Shown: positions 19,230-28,001, numbered from the stretch's first letter. The stretch: 53,271 nt of DNA from Magnetococcus sp. PR-3 (GCF_036689865.1 NZ_JBAHUQ010000040.1:1-53271), one strand, 5' to 3'. The notes: generated from the letters alone by a model not told the origin. A program made the numbers and translations.

Positions 19230-19275
19230 AAGGACCGCGCTGCCACAAAGTGGCCAAGTGCTGAGGTCCTTTTTT
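19230..19275 (+). promoter_or_regulatory. Attenuator-like leader hairpin of the rpsP operon
   Basis: AAGGACC (19230-19236) pairs with GGTCCTT (19265-19271) and encloses an inner stem GCCAC-aaa-GTGGC (19242-19254). A run of T follows (to 19275). It lies within the predicted leader, after the promoter and 33 bases before rpsP, so it has the form of a transcription attenuator. I see no clear competing anti-terminator pairing and do not recognise a named ribosomal-protein leader class. Confidence 0.6.
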
Positions 19276-19307
19276 GCAATTTGTCTGGTTCGTAGAGAGG
19301 AAAACAG

Positions 19308-19559
19308 ATGGCCGTTTGCATCCGTCTGGCACGTGGTGGTAAGAAGAAAAAGCCTGTTTACACTGTGGTTGCTGCTGATAAGCGCATGCCCCGTGATGGC
19401 CGTTTTCTTGAGAAGCTGGGTCAGTACATCCCCGCTAAAGAGGGTGGTGTGTTCACCCTGGATCAAGAGCGCTATGCTCACTGGGTCAGCCAAGGCGCCA
19501 AGCCTTCTGACACTGTAGCAAGGCTTATTGCCAAGGAACAGGCTTCCGCTGAAGCCTAA
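19308..19559 (+). CDS. rpsP: 30S ribosomal protein S16
   Basis: An 83-residue basic protein beginning MAVCIRLARGGKKKKPVY and carrying RDGRFLEKLGQY, as in bacterial S16 (about 80-90 residues). It binds 16S rRNA early in 30S assembly. The ribosome site GAGAGGA lies about eight bases upstream of the ATG. First gene of the conserved rpsP-rimM-trmD-rplS order, 23 bases ahead of rimM. Confidence 0.98.
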   Translation: MAVCIRLARGGKKKKPVYTVVAADKRMPRDGRFLEKLGQYIPAKEGGVFTLDQERYAHWVSQGAKPSDTVARLIAKEQASAEA

Positions 19560-19582
19560 ATGCCGCAAGGTGGAAAGCCACC

Positions 19583-20116
19583 ATGACCGATAAAGAAGAG
19601 ATCCGTTGGGTGACCATAGGTCATGTAATGGGCGCTTTTGGTGTGCGGGGTGAGATGCGTATACGCTCTCTAACCGACATGCCTGAAGATATTTTTGAGT
19701 ACCCGGTCTGGTGGTTGTTTGCCCCTAAGCAGGGTAGCCGTAAGGAGATGAAGTTAATCTCCGGCCGCCAGCACAGTAAAGGTGTGATCGCCAAGTTGGA
19801 GGGGGTTCTCTCTCGCGAAGCTGTCCAGGCCCTTTATGGTGCTGAAATCCAAATTCCACGCGATCAGTTGCCCGAATGGGTCGATGAGCCCGGTGTAGAT
19901 GGCCTATGGGCCGATCTGATGGGGTGTCGTGTGGTGGAACGGGATGGTACAGAACTAGGCACGGTTCATGACATCATGGAAACCGGAGCCAACGATGTAC
20001 TGGTGGTGCGCGGCGGTGCCGAAGGGGAAAAACTACTTCCTTACATTGAGGAGGTGGTTGTTGAGGTCGATCTGGATCATAAACTGATCAAGGTTGAGCT
20101 CATGGAAGGCATGTAG
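19583..20116 (+). CDS. rimM: 16S rRNA processing/maturation factor RimM
   Basis: A 177-residue protein with an N-terminal beta-barrel (VTIGHVMGAFGVRGEMRI, the RimM signature) and a C-terminal PRC-barrel (DGLWADLMGCRVVERDG, GANDVLVVRGG, LLPYIEEVV). RimM binds S19 and helps mature the 30S head. Length is normal. Second in the S16 operon; its TAG ends two bases before the trmD ATG. Confidence 0.96.
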   Translation: MTDKEEIRWVTIGHVMGAFGVRGEMRIRSLTDMPEDIFEYPVWWLFAPKQGSRKEMKLISGRQHSKGVIAKLEGVLSREAVQALYGAEIQIPRDQLPEWVDEPGVDGLWADLMGCRVVERDGTELGTVHDIMETGANDVLVVRGGAEGEKLLPYIEEVVVEVDLDHKLIKVELMEGM

Positions 20117-20118
20117 GG

Positions 20119-20916
20119 ATGGATCCCAGCGCGGCAGATCAAGCCATACGCTTCTCCATACTTACACTTTTTCCTGAAATGTTTGCCCCCCTTGAAGCTT
20201 CTATACTTGGGCGTGGGCAGAAAAGCGGTCGGTTGGACCTGAATCTGGTACAGATACGGGACTATGCCACCAACCGTAACCAAACCGTGGATGACAGCCC
20301 CTTTGGCGGTGGTCCTGGTATGGTGTTAAAACCAGATATCTTAGCCCGCGCACTGACCGATACGGTGCAGGGAAAAAAGGCCCATGTGGTCTATATGACA
20401 CCCCAAGGTAGCCCCTTTAATCAGGCGGATGCCCAGCGACTGGCCCAGCATAACCATCTGGTTTTGATCTGTGGCCGTTATGAAGGGGTGGATGAGCGTT
20501 TTATCGACACCTATGTGGATGAAGAGTTTTCCATGGGTGATTTTGTCCTGACGGGGGGTGAGCTGCCCGCCATGATGGTGGTAGATGCCACCGCACGGAT
20601 GATTCCCGGTGTGTTGGGGGATCAGGGAAGTGCCGAAGCCGACTCGTTTCAAACCGGTCTGCTGGATCATCCCCACTATACCCGTCCAGCCCAGTGGCAA
20701 GATGGGGATCAGGACGAGACAACTGTTCATAAAGCACCGGATGTCCTGCTCTCGGGCAACCATGGTGCCATTGAAGGATGGCGTAGACGACAAGCGCTTT
20801 TGCGCACGTTAATACGCAGGCCGGATCTGCTGGGCAATGCCCCGCTAAGCCGGGCAGAAAAACGTCTGATCCAAGCTTTGGCTGAAGATCTAGACGCTAT
20901 GGAACCTGACGATTGA
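20119..20916 (+). CDS. trmD: tRNA (guanine37-N1)-methyltransferase TrmD
   Basis: A 265-residue SPOUT-fold enzyme that methylates G37 next to the anticodon using S-adenosylmethionine. LTLFPEMF near the start, QIRDYATN, DDSPFGGGPGMV, the knot region CGRYEGVDERF and GDFVLTGGELPAM are the family signatures. It has about nine extra residues ahead of the usual start; an alternative start inside them would not change the fold. It follows rimM by two bases, so translation is probably coupled. Confidence 0.97.
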   Translation: MDPSAADQAIRFSILTLFPEMFAPLEASILGRGQKSGRLDLNLVQIRDYATNRNQTVDDSPFGGGPGMVLKPDILARALTDTVQGKKAHVVYMTPQGSPFNQADAQRLAQHNHLVLICGRYEGVDERFIDTYVDEEFSMGDFVLTGGELPAMMVVDATARMIPGVLGDQGSAEADSFQTGLLDHPHYTRPAQWQDGDQDETTVHKAPDVLLSGNHGAIEGWRRRQALLRTLIRRPDLLGNAPLSRAEKRLIQALAEDLDAMEPDD

Positions 20917-21001
20917 TTAGGACACCATCAAGGTGTTTGCGTAAGCGCCGCTAACCCCCTTGGGATAAGTCGGTGGCGGTGTGTATACGAGGAATAAAAC
21001 G

Positions 21002-21352
21002 ATGAATGAACTGCAGGCTTTTGAACAGAGCATGACTCCTGAGACCCCAGCTCCCAAGTTTGGCGCTGGCGACACCCTGAAGGTCCACGTGAAGGTTGTT
21101 GAAGGCAACCGTGAGCGTATCCAGGTTTTTGAAGGGGTTTGCATCAGTCGTATGAACGCCGGTCTGCGTTCCACCTTTACGGTGCGTAAAATCTCCTTCG
21201 GTGAAGGCGTAGAGCGGACTTTCCCTCTCTACTCTCCCCGTGTGGACCAGATCGAAGTCATCCGTCGTGGTGACGTCCGTCGTGCTAAACTCTACTATCT
21301 GCGTGGCCGTACCGGTAAGGCCAGCCGCATTAAAGAGAAGCGTGACTGGTAG
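21002..21352 (+). CDS. rplS: 50S ribosomal protein L19
   Basis: A 116-residue protein with [43 protein letters not shown] and [17 protein letters not shown], all typical of L19, at the interface of the two subunits. The start is ATG 21002 behind ACGAGGA (about eight bases); the family length is about 115. Last ribosomal gene of the operon, 85 bases after trmD. Confidence 0.98.
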   Translation: MNELQAFEQSMTPETPAPKFGAGDTLKVHVKVVEGNRERIQVFEGVCISRMNAGLRSTFTVRKISFGEGVERTFPLYSPRVDQIEVIRRGDVRRAKLYYLRGRTGKASRIKEKRDW

Positions 21353-21390
21353 TAGCGCTTCCTTTGGGAAACGTAGCGAGCATATCCGAC

Positions 21391-21431
21391 AAGGCGCACC
21401 CTGGTCCCAACTTGGAACTGGAGTGCGCCTT
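21391..21431 (+). promoter_or_regulatory. Hairpin at the rplS-rnhB junction
   Basis: A 9-bp perfect inverted repeat AAGGCGCAC (21391-21399) / GTGCGCCTT (21423-21431) with a 23-base loop. It lies 39 bases past rplS. The 3' arm overlaps the likely rnhB TTG start (21430) and adjoins its GGAG ribosome site (21419-21422). It may act as a weak terminator for rplS or limit rnhB translation; it has no proper U-tract. Confidence 0.45.
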
Positions 21432-22017
21432 GTTGCGTTCAAACCCAGCCTTACACCATATCTGTGGTGTGGATGAGGCCGGGCGTGGGCCCCTGAGTGG
21501 TCCTGTGGTGGCCGCAGCCGTCATTCTTAATCCAGAGCAGCTTCCTGCTGGGCTGAACGATTCCAAAAAATTATCCGCTAAAAAGCGAGACGCCCTGTTT
21601 GAGCTTATTCAAGCACAGGCGGATTTTGGTATTGGTCAAGCGACGGTTGAAGAGATTGATGCACTGAATATTCTGCATGCCAGCATGTTGGCTATGTGCC
21701 GTGCCGTGGAAGATCTACAAACCAAGGTACGGGTCGACTTTGCCTTGATTGATGGCAACCGCCTACCTAAAACTCTTATGGTGCCGGGTGAAGCTGTGGT
21801 TAAAGGGGATGCTAAGTCGCTCTCTATTGGGGCCGCTTCCATTCTTGCCAAGGTCACGCGGGATCGTATCATGGCGGTGTTGGATGCACAGTATCCCCAC
21901 TATGGTTGGGCCAAAAGTCAGGGCTACCCGACCAAAGCACATCTAGAAGCCTTGGCTCAACACGGTGTTACCCCTCATCACCGTCGTTCTTTTAAGCCCG
22001 TTCAAAAGTACCTATAA
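21430..22017 (+). CDS. rnhB: Ribonuclease HII
   Basis: An RNase HII that cuts RNA in RNA-DNA hybrids, including single ribonucleotides in DNA. Motifs: [15 protein letters not shown] (first catalytic Asp-Glu), [13 protein letters not shown] (catalytic Asp), [20 protein letters not shown] and HHRRSFKPV. The start is uncertain: the open frame extends to a TTG at 21364 with no ribosome site (217 residues), whereas TTG 21430 follows GGAG at seven-base spacing and gives 195 residues, close to E. coli RnhB (198). No ATG precedes the first motif. Its start lies within a hairpin. Confidence 0.93.
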   Translation: MLRSNPALHHICGVDEAGRGPLSGPVVAAAVILNPEQLPAGLNDSKKLSAKKRDALFELIQAQADFGIGQATVEEIDALNILHASMLAMCRAVEDLQTKVRVDFALIDGNRLPKTLMVPGEAVVKGDAKSLSIGAASILAKVTRDRIMAVLDAQYPHYGWAKSQGYPTKAHLEALAQHGVTPHHRRSFKPVQKYL

Positions 22018-22286
22018 CCCAGATCGGGTTGATGACGGCCTTTCTCCAACCGCTCAAGATATTGTATAAGACCGGTTTTGCAGCGCTAAACGATCTGCTG
22101 GCATACAAGCCTGCTTCCAACCTATATGACAGGCTGGGATCTCTAATCTGCTCAATTACAGAACAGAGATGTGCCAGTTGACCGTGCCCCACGGCTAAAG
22201 CCGCTTTTTTTCCGCAGTCCACTCTCCTGGCCTCTCTCTTATATATCTCAACGATCTTTGTGCCGATATCCGTTGGAGATGGGCTG

Positions 22287-24353
22287 TTAGCTTGCGCCCG
22301 TGCAATCAATCCAACTGGAGGGTCTCTCTAGCTGTTCCACCCGTAACACACGGTCAATCCCCTTGGACTGGGCATGTTTACAGAGTTGTTCCATGGTGAG
22401 TTCTCGACTCCATGCGCCCTCACCATAGGAAGGAAAGCCATAACCGGGATACATCTCACAGTGCTGCGCCTTGGGGGGAAAACCTAAAAGCATCGGTAGG
22501 CCTGTAACCGCGGGTACCGTATGGGTAATGCTCCAACAAATGGCATAGCTGTCTGTCCAAAAAGCCGTATTGCTGGGGGGAATGTAGATCGCGTGTGGCG
22601 TATCGTTAGACGCATGCTGCATCGCTAGCTCAACGTGTTGGTTAAGCTTCACAATGGGGCTGTTATGGAGCTTTTCAGCAAACTGTGGGTTTAACTCAAG
22701 GCGCGAATGCGGTTTAAAGGTGGGTTCATGTTCCGGTTGCCATTTATCTACACCACGGTTCAGTGCTTCAACCAACAGGGATAAACGATCTTTGATCTTA
22801 ATGGGTTGCCAGTGGTGAATGGCAATTTTTACAGTAAAAAGAGCAACGGGTAGAAGCAGTAAAACAGGGAGCCAGGGTTTCCATTTGGGTGAGGGCTCTG
22901 TCTGCTCTTGCGTTTGCCACTGTTGAATTTCGTTGAGTAATAAAGGTAGTGCCATCCATTGGGGAACATAGATGAACCATAGCTCAGCGTTGTTGACCAT
23001 TAACCCTAAGAGAATGGGTAGGTAAGCAAAGAGTAGCAAAAGAAGCAAAAAGGCAGCACTAGAGTGTTTTTCGTTCTGGCTATGCCATAGACCCCACTTA
23101 TGCCCTAAGTGCCGAACCATATAGAGCCCGATAAAGAGGGTTGGGATCAAGAGTGCTGCGATCATATATTTGGGTTTGGCTAAAAAACGGGTGAGTGGTG
23201 CCCAGCCCAAGTGAATGCTGTCACTACCACTTTGGACCATATACCCTTTTTCAACAAAGAAGTGGTAGCTCATCCAAAGGGCCAGCAATGTGAGCAGCCC
23301 AAAAATGAGTTCCACCTTGGTTAAACGACGTGTTACCAGTAACAGCAGACCCCCCGACGTAAACCACAACATGCCCGTGCTGATTTTTAATGCACAAAGC
23401 ACAATTCCCAGTATGATAAAAAGGCTATAGATCAGGTGCTTACCTGTTGGATCAGATGACGGATCTTTAATCATCCTTAACATAAAGGGAAGGGATGCCA
23501 CCGCCACGATCAGAGACATCAGCATACTCTCACTGATGTAGTAACTGCTTTTTCCCAGCATATCGACCATCAAAACCAGGATAAGCAATACGGCAGCTTC
23601 CTTTAAAGGTTGGATGGTGTCGTGTCGTGTGGCCAGGGCTATCCGAGCTAGAAAAACCATAAAAAAGAGTAGAGGAATGGAAAAAAGCCAGTGAAGTAAA
23701 GCGTGGCTAAGCATAAGTTTTCCACCACTTAGCGTGGCCAGGGCCGCCAGCCAGTAATGGGCACCAATATGATAATCAAGGAGCTTAATGCCATCGGCAC
23801 CAATAGAGGCTAAACCACTCTGTTTGGTCATGTGAATGATACTGGCATGGTGCAGCGTATCTGGGCTCATCCAGACTTCATTACCCCATGGTTGTGACCC
23901 CAGTAGCGCAAACTCCAGTGAAAAGGGATTGGTATAAGGTATGGCCAGAAGTTGATGCCAAAAATGGGGCATGAGCAGTAAAACTGCGAGTAAAACCCAC
24001 CATTTAGAGGAAGGGCGCAGAGGTAGGTAGCGAAACAGCTGAACCACACCTAAAAAAAACAGCCCGCAAAAAAAATAAAAAAGTATGGGCCCGGTGATCA
24101 ATGCCAATAAAGGAATGAGTGCGATACCCAGCACCGCCAGGGGTAAGCGCCAGGAGCGTTGCCAAGTTTCGGGTATCCACAGTGGTGACAGGGCAACCGC
24201 ACCAAACAGTACCCAAATACGGGCAACAGGGGCGAGCTCTGTGGGTAGGATCATCAGACGTGGGGTGAGAAAGAGCACACCCATGGCGGTACTGAACAGC
24301 AAGCTCCAAAGACCATACAGTGCAAGTAGAGAGCGCCGATCCTGTGTGTGCAT
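22287..24353 (-). CDS. Polytopic membrane protein, probable GT-C-type glycosyltransferase
   Basis: A 688-residue protein with about 12-14 predicted membrane spans through residue about 510 and a soluble C-terminal part (about 530-688). The layout is that of GT-C (PMT/ArnT-like) transferases that use lipid-linked sugars on the outer side of the inner membrane, but I see no clear catalytic DxD near the first loop, so the class is inferred. The ATG at 24353 is one base after the methyltransferase stop (TAACATG), so it is translationally coupled. It is the last gene of a four-gene set with a GT2 transferase and a YdjC deacetylase. The longer frame from 24491 lies inside the methyltransferase gene. 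Confidence 0.65.
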   Translation of the reverse strand: MHTQDRRSLLALYGLWSLLFSTAMGVLFLTPRLMILPTELAPVARIWVLFGAVALSPLWIPETWQRSWRLPLAVLGIALIPLLALITGPILFYFFCGLFFLGVVQLFRYLPLRPSSKWWVLLAVLLLMPHFWHQLLAIPYTNPFSLEFALLGSQPWGNEVWMSPDTLHHASIIHMTKQSGLASIGADGIKLLDYHIGAHYWLAALATLSGGKLMLSHALLHWLFSIPLLFFMVFLARIALATRHDTIQPLKEAAVLLILVLMVDMLGKSSYYISESMLMSLIVAVASLPFMLRMIKDPSSDPTGKHLIYSLFIILGIVLCALKISTGMLWFTSGGLLLLVTRRLTKVELIFGLLTLLALWMSYHFFVEKGYMVQSGSDSIHLGWAPLTRFLAKPKYMIAALLIPTLFIGLYMVRHLGHKWGLWHSQNEKHSSAAFLLLLLLFAYLPILLGLMVNNAELWFIYVPQWMALPLLLNEIQQWQTQEQTEPSPKWKPWLPVLLLLPVALFTVKIAIHHWQPIKIKDRLSLLVEALNRGVDKWQPEHEPTFKPHSRLELNPQFAEKLHNSPIVKLNQHVELAMQHASNDTPHAIYIPPSNTAFWTDSYAICWSITHTVPAVTGLPMLLGFPPKAQHCEMYPGYGFPSYGEGAWSRELTMEQLCKHAQSKGIDRVLRVEQLERPSSWIDCTGAS

Positions 24354-24354
24354 G

Positions 24355-24975
24355 TTAGGGCCCAACCGTTGGAATAAGTTGATAGGCGGTGGCGAGTGGC
24401 CAACTTTTTTTGACGTTCGTGAGTGTCCAACCCGCACTAGCGGCCTGTTGCTTAACCGTTTCTGGGGTGAAGAGGTGGATAGAGACCCCATGGCTACGGT
24501 GGTATAGCGTATAGAGCGTGCCCCAAAAACCGGGTCGGGGATTGAGCAGCACTAAGACGGTCTCTTCGGTTGCGAAACGTCGAATGTTCTTTAAAACCTC
24601 TACCGGTTGATCGACAAACTCCAAAAGGCCAGCACAGACGATACGACCATAGCTCTGTGAAACTGTAAATGATGCCCCGTCGCCAACAATGCCCTCAACA
24701 GTATCTGGTAAGGCTGCGACCATTGAGGGGGAAAGGTCGACCCCCGTGGCGCAAAGGGGTTGCTCAGGCAGAACCGAGCGCAGATAAAACCCATGACCAC
24801 ACCCCACGTCTAAAAACCGCTGATCAGCGACAGAGCCCAGAAGGTCCAACACCACTTTACGTTCGTTGGCTTTAAATTGCGAAATGGGCCAGCGACCTAA
24901 CAGTTGGTCATATTTTTCTGACTGGGTATCAAAGTGCTGCAGGGTTGTGGGTTTAGATTCGGATGATGGCTTCAT
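24355..24975 (-). CDS. SAM-dependent class I methyltransferase
   Basis: A 206-residue protein with the Rossmann motif I FLDVGCGHGFYL (about 55-66), an acidic end of beta-2 (GVDLSPSM), motif II/III region GDGASF and RIVCAGLLEFVDQP. The fold is that of small-molecule methyltransferases (UbiE/Methyltransf_11 type). Its ATG overlaps the stop of the deacetylase gene by four bases (ATGA), and its own stop is one base from the next ATG. In this context it may methylate a sugar or lipid intermediate, but the substrate cannot be read from the sequence. Confidence 0.82.
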   Translation of the reverse strand: MKPSSESKPTTLQHFDTQSEKYDQLLGRWPISQFKANERKVVLDLLGSVADQRFLDVGCGHGFYLRSVLPEQPLCATGVDLSPSMVAALPDTVEGIVGDGASFTVSQSYGRIVCAGLLEFVDQPVEVLKNIRRFATEETVLVLLNPRPGFWGTLYTLYHRSHGVSIHLFTPETVKQQAASAGWTLTNVKKSWPLATAYQLIPTVGP

Positions 24976-25877
24976 AATAATCCGTGCTGGCTGGCCAGCT
25001 GTCTAAAGTTGGTGGTTTGGTTGTGTTCATTATTTAAAAGCGGTGCAAGGGTGGGGTTACAGACCGTCTCCAGCTCCTGTTGACGCATGGTGTGGTTGCA
25101 GTAGGCCGGGAGTGAGGGGTCGACCCATGTTGTATCCTGGTGGTGGGCAATGGTCGGGTGTAGTAGCAGTTCGATCACAGCCGAGCTAGGCGCAGCCTGT
25201 ACCAGTCGCTCGACCACAGGCATGGTCATGCTGGATGAATGAAACAGCCCATGGAACACATCATTGGTTTTGACCCCATGTTGGTCAGCCATGCGTTTGG
25301 TCCGCTTAAACCAGCGATTCATGTTCAGCCAGTGGGCCCAAACCAGAGGGTTGATACGCGCCACAGCCAAGCTTTGCCAAACAAAGGGATCATGGCTCCA
25401 GCGGACATAAGGGATCTTATACTCTTGTGCCAGCTTGGTGGTGATCTCGAATATCCAGGGGATCATATGGATATGTTGGTGCCCATTTAGGTGATCGGCG
25501 GCTGTCTGGTGCAGCACTTGTTCAATTTGTGCTCTAAACTCACACTCTACTTCTTGTTTTAATCGCTTGGAGGGGGGCATTAAAGCTAAGCGGATAAACC
25601 CCATCATTTGGCGATGGCGGAACAGGCCGTCTGGCAGACAAAGTGTGGGTAGCAAGGTGGGCTTAGCGGTGGCTTTACCTTCATTCAAACACAGATGTAC
25701 CCCAACCCCCATATCAGGGCATTGAGGTAGAACCTCTTCCACCGCTTGATCCCAGGCTAGGCCATTGGTGCGGATCGAAGTAGAGCGGATCAGGCCGTGT
25801 TGATAACCATGCAGAATCCCTGCATTAAAGCAGTGCTGTAGTCCGAGATCATCAGCATGCACAATCCAGTAGCGCAT
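24972..25877 (-). CDS. YdjC/ChbG/HpnK-family carbohydrate deacetylase
   Basis: A 301-residue protein starting MRYWIVHADDLGL (metal-binding Asp-Asp), with VGVHLCLNEG, ADHLNGHQHIHMIPW (metal-binding His cluster) and a C-terminal ELLLHP. The YdjC family contains deacetylases acting on chitooligosaccharides (ChbG) and hopanoid precursors (HpnK). The gene overlaps the GT2 stop by one base (TAATG) and the methyltransferase start by four, so the four genes form one transcript. A deacetylase next to a polyprenyl-phosphate-type GT2 suggests removal of an acetyl group from a lipid-linked amino sugar. Confidence 0.85.
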   Translation of the reverse strand: MRYWIVHADDLGLQHCFNAGILHGYQHGLIRSTSIRTNGLAWDQAVEEVLPQCPDMGVGVHLCLNEGKATAKPTLLPTLCLPDGLFRHRQMMGFIRLALMPPSKRLKQEVECEFRAQIEQVLHQTAADHLNGHQHIHMIPWIFEITTKLAQEYKIPYVRWSHDPFVWQSLAVARINPLVWAHWLNMNRWFKRTKRMADQHGVKTNDVFHGLFHSSSMTMPVVERLVQAAPSSAVIELLLHPTIAHHQDTTWVDPSLPAYCNHTMRQQELETVCNPTLAPLLNNEHNQTTNFRQLASQHGLL

Positions 25878-26953
25878 TAGGTTTTTCCTTGTTTCTCCAA
25901 CGACGTGGCATCCGATGTCTGTTGCGGAACCGCATTTTTTTTCTGGATTTTTCGATAGGGTTGAAAATGCACAAAGGTAGGCATTTTTCGGGAAGATTCA
26001 TAAATCAGGCGAATGTAGTTTCCCATCACTCCTGTCATGAGCATCTGCATAGAGCCAACCACCAGAACCAGGGTAACCAGGGAGGTCCAGCCTGGTAGTG
26101 TTTCCCCTTGGTAATGGTTTATAATGGCATAAATAATATAAGCTATACTCAGGAAAAACAGTATGATACCTGCAAACAGGCCAATATTGAGCGGCTTGGA
26201 TGAAAGCTGTAGCACAGCGTGCCAAGCCATGTGTAAATTCTTTTTAAAGGTATAGGCTGGTTGCTCGGCATAACGGGATTCCGCCTGATAGTCGAGCACA
26301 ATGGTGGGAAAGCCTAACCAGCTGATTAACCCACGAATAAAAGGTTCCTGCCCGGCAACCTGTAGAATGTGGCTGACGGCTTGTCGGTCAAGAAGCTGAA
26401 AATCAGCGGCATTCTCAACAAGGTGAACGTTCGATATGCTGTTAATGAGGCGGTAAAAACTCCGCGACAGAAGGCTTTTGACCGCCCGTGTGTCGGTATC
26501 ATTCTTGCGGCGCATTTGAACAATAAATGTGCCTCTTTCCCATAAATCCACCATCTGTTCAATCATCTGGGGCGGGTGTTGTAGATCGCAGTCCAGGGTG
26601 ATAATCGCATCCCCTTGGCTGTTGCTCATGCCCGCCAGCAGGGCTGATTGATGACCAAAATTACGGGTCAGCTTAATCAGAATAACCTGGTCGTCCTGTT
26701 CACAGAGCTTCTCAACCTCTTTACTGGTCTGGTCCATCGAACCATCATCGACAAAGATAATTTCATGTTTGATGGGGATAGTAGCCAAGATCTCTTTCAG
26801 CTTATGGTAAACACGGGCAATATTTCTCTCTTCATTGTATGCAGGAAGCACAATGCTTAGTAGCGCGGTTTTTTGATCCTGAAACGAGTTCTCTGGTAAC
26901 TCAAGAGTATCCAGCATGTCAGGTTCGATATAGTTACTCATAGGAGGAATCAT
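25877..26953 (-). CDS. GT2 glycosyltransferase with two C-terminal membrane spans (ArnC/DPM1/GtrB-like)
   Basis: A 358-residue protein. The GT2 domain has LSIVLPAYNEERNI, IFVDDGSMD, TRNFGHQSALLAGM, TLDCDLQHPP (DxD) and a PFIRGLISWLG loop, followed by two membrane helices (about 255-280 and 290-315). This layout is that of transferases that load a sugar onto undecaprenyl phosphate. The N-terminus is about 30 residues longer than usual; ATG 26953 and ATG 26941 are both possible, and neither has a good ribosome site. First gene of the glycolipid unit and divergent from grpE. Confidence 0.88.
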   Translation of the reverse strand: MIPPMSNYIEPDMLDTLELPENSFQDQKTALLSIVLPAYNEERNIARVYHKLKEILATIPIKHEIIFVDDGSMDQTSKEVEKLCEQDDQVILIKLTRNFGHQSALLAGMSNSQGDAIITLDCDLQHPPQMIEQMVDLWERGTFIVQMRRKNDTDTRAVKSLLSRSFYRLINSISNVHLVENAADFQLLDRQAVSHILQVAGQEPFIRGLISWLGFPTIVLDYQAESRYAEQPAYTFKKNLHMAWHAVLQLSSKPLNIGLFAGIILFFLSIAYIIYAIINHYQGETLPGWTSLVTLVLVVGSMQMLMTGVMGNYIRLIYESSRKMPTFVHFQPYRKIQKKNAVPQQTSDATSLEKQGKT

Positions 26954-27137
26954 CTTTAATTAAGTAAGGGATGGTTCAAACGGCCCGGTTCTCTTGTTCA
27001 CCTGCAGGGTAATATTGCAACATCCAGGCCAGAAGCCCGTCGAAGCGGGTGGTCGTGGGGCGGTATCCATGGGGGCCAGCGGATGCCGTGCTCTTAAGCT
27101 TTTTTCCGATTTTTTTGATCTTTTTTTCCTCGCCCAC

Positions 27138-27166
27138 TTGCAATCTATGCCAAGGCTCCTTACATA
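27138..27166 (+). promoter_or_regulatory. grpE promoter, sigma-70/sigma-32 hybrid type
   Basis: TTGCAA (27138-27143), a 17-bp spacer and TACATA (27161-27166) fit sigma-70. Read as a heat-shock promoter it is CTTGCAA-N14-CCTTACAT, sharing -35 and spacing with the dnaK promoter. It lies about 74 bases ahead of the grpE ATG. Confidence 0.6.
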
Positions 27167-27239
27167 GGGGGCAGTCCAAATGATCCCTACGCTGCCAGAT
27201 ACTGGGCGGCGCTTGTTTTTTTTGAGGAGACCCGGTGCC

Positions 27240-27854
27240 ATGAGTGAAGCAGAACAGCAAGAGAAAAACCCCGATATGGAAGCCGAGGCGACCGAAGAAG
27301 AGAGTCAGGCCGTTGAAGGGGAAGTGGTAACCGAAGAGACCGAAGCCTGTGAGCTGCCTGAAGAGGGCGAAAATGCCGAGCCTTCGCTTGATGACCAGTT
27401 GCAAGCAGCCCTGGATAAAGCGGAAGAGAACCAAAAAAACTTCATGCGTACTGTGGCAGATATGGACAACCTGCGTAAACGCAGTTCACGGGATATGGAT
27501 CAGGCCCGGAAATTTGCTGTCGAAGGCTTTGCCAAAGATCTTCTGGGTGTGGCTGATAACATGGAACGTGCCATGAGCCATATGGACCAAGAGAGTGAGA
27601 ATGATCAGGTTAAGGCCATTGTTGAAGGGGTGAAGATGGTTCAGGGTGAACTGACCAAAACCCTAGAGAAGCATGGTGTTAAGCGTATTGAGGCCGTGGG
27701 GCAGCCTTTTGACCCTAATCTGCACCAAGCTGTTATGCAAGTGCCAGATGAAGAGGCCGAGCCCGATACCGTGGTTCAGGAGATGCAAGCAGGGTATACC
27801 CTCAATGAGCGTTTGCTGCGTCCCAGCATGGTTGGTGTCGCCAAGGCCCCCTGA
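27240..27854 (+). CDS. grpE: Nucleotide exchange factor GrpE
   Basis: A 204-residue protein: an acidic disordered N-terminus (about 1-55), the long coiled coil (about 60-110, NFMRTVADMDNLRKRSSRD) and the C-terminal beta domain ending in ERLLRPSMVGVAK. It releases ADP from DnaK. ATG 27240 follows GAGGAGA; the frame upstream to 27180 is not conserved. It has its own promoter and is followed by dnaK after 147 bases that hold a second heat-shock promoter. Confidence 0.96.
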   Translation: MSEAEQQEKNPDMEAEATEEESQAVEGEVVTEETEACELPEEGENAEPSLDDQLQAALDKAEENQKNFMRTVADMDNLRKRSSRDMDQARKFAVEGFAKDLLGVADNMERAMSHMDQESENDQVKAIVEGVKMVQGELTKTLEKHGVKRIEAVGQPFDPNLHQAVMQVPDEEAEPDTVVQEMQAGYTLNERLLRPSMVGVAKAP

Positions 27855-27873
27855 TTTTCTTTAGGGTAGGGGG

Positions 27874-27901
27874 TTGCAAAAAGAGAACCCCAACCCCATA
27901 T
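27874..27901 (+). promoter_or_regulatory. Sigma-32 (RpoH) heat-shock promoter of dnaK
   Basis: TTGCAA (27874-27879), 14 bases, then CCCCATAT (27894-27901), a perfect match to the sigma-32 -10 CCCCATNT. The -35 differs from CTTGAAA at one inner position. It lies between grpE and dnaK, about 100 bases ahead of the dnaK ATG. Confidence 0.8.
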
Positions 27902-28001
27902 GTGGGGCAGCAGAACAAAAGCATAAGCCGCATAAGGCTTTTTATAGTTAATCTTACAGGCCCAAACTGGGCTGTGATCGTATAGTCAAGAGGACAAGAA
28001 A

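Noticed and set aside
21992-22309. 105-codon minus-strand frame after the GT-C-like gene
   Set aside because: It overlaps the ends of both neighbours, has no ribosome site and no recognisable motif; kept as unlikely.
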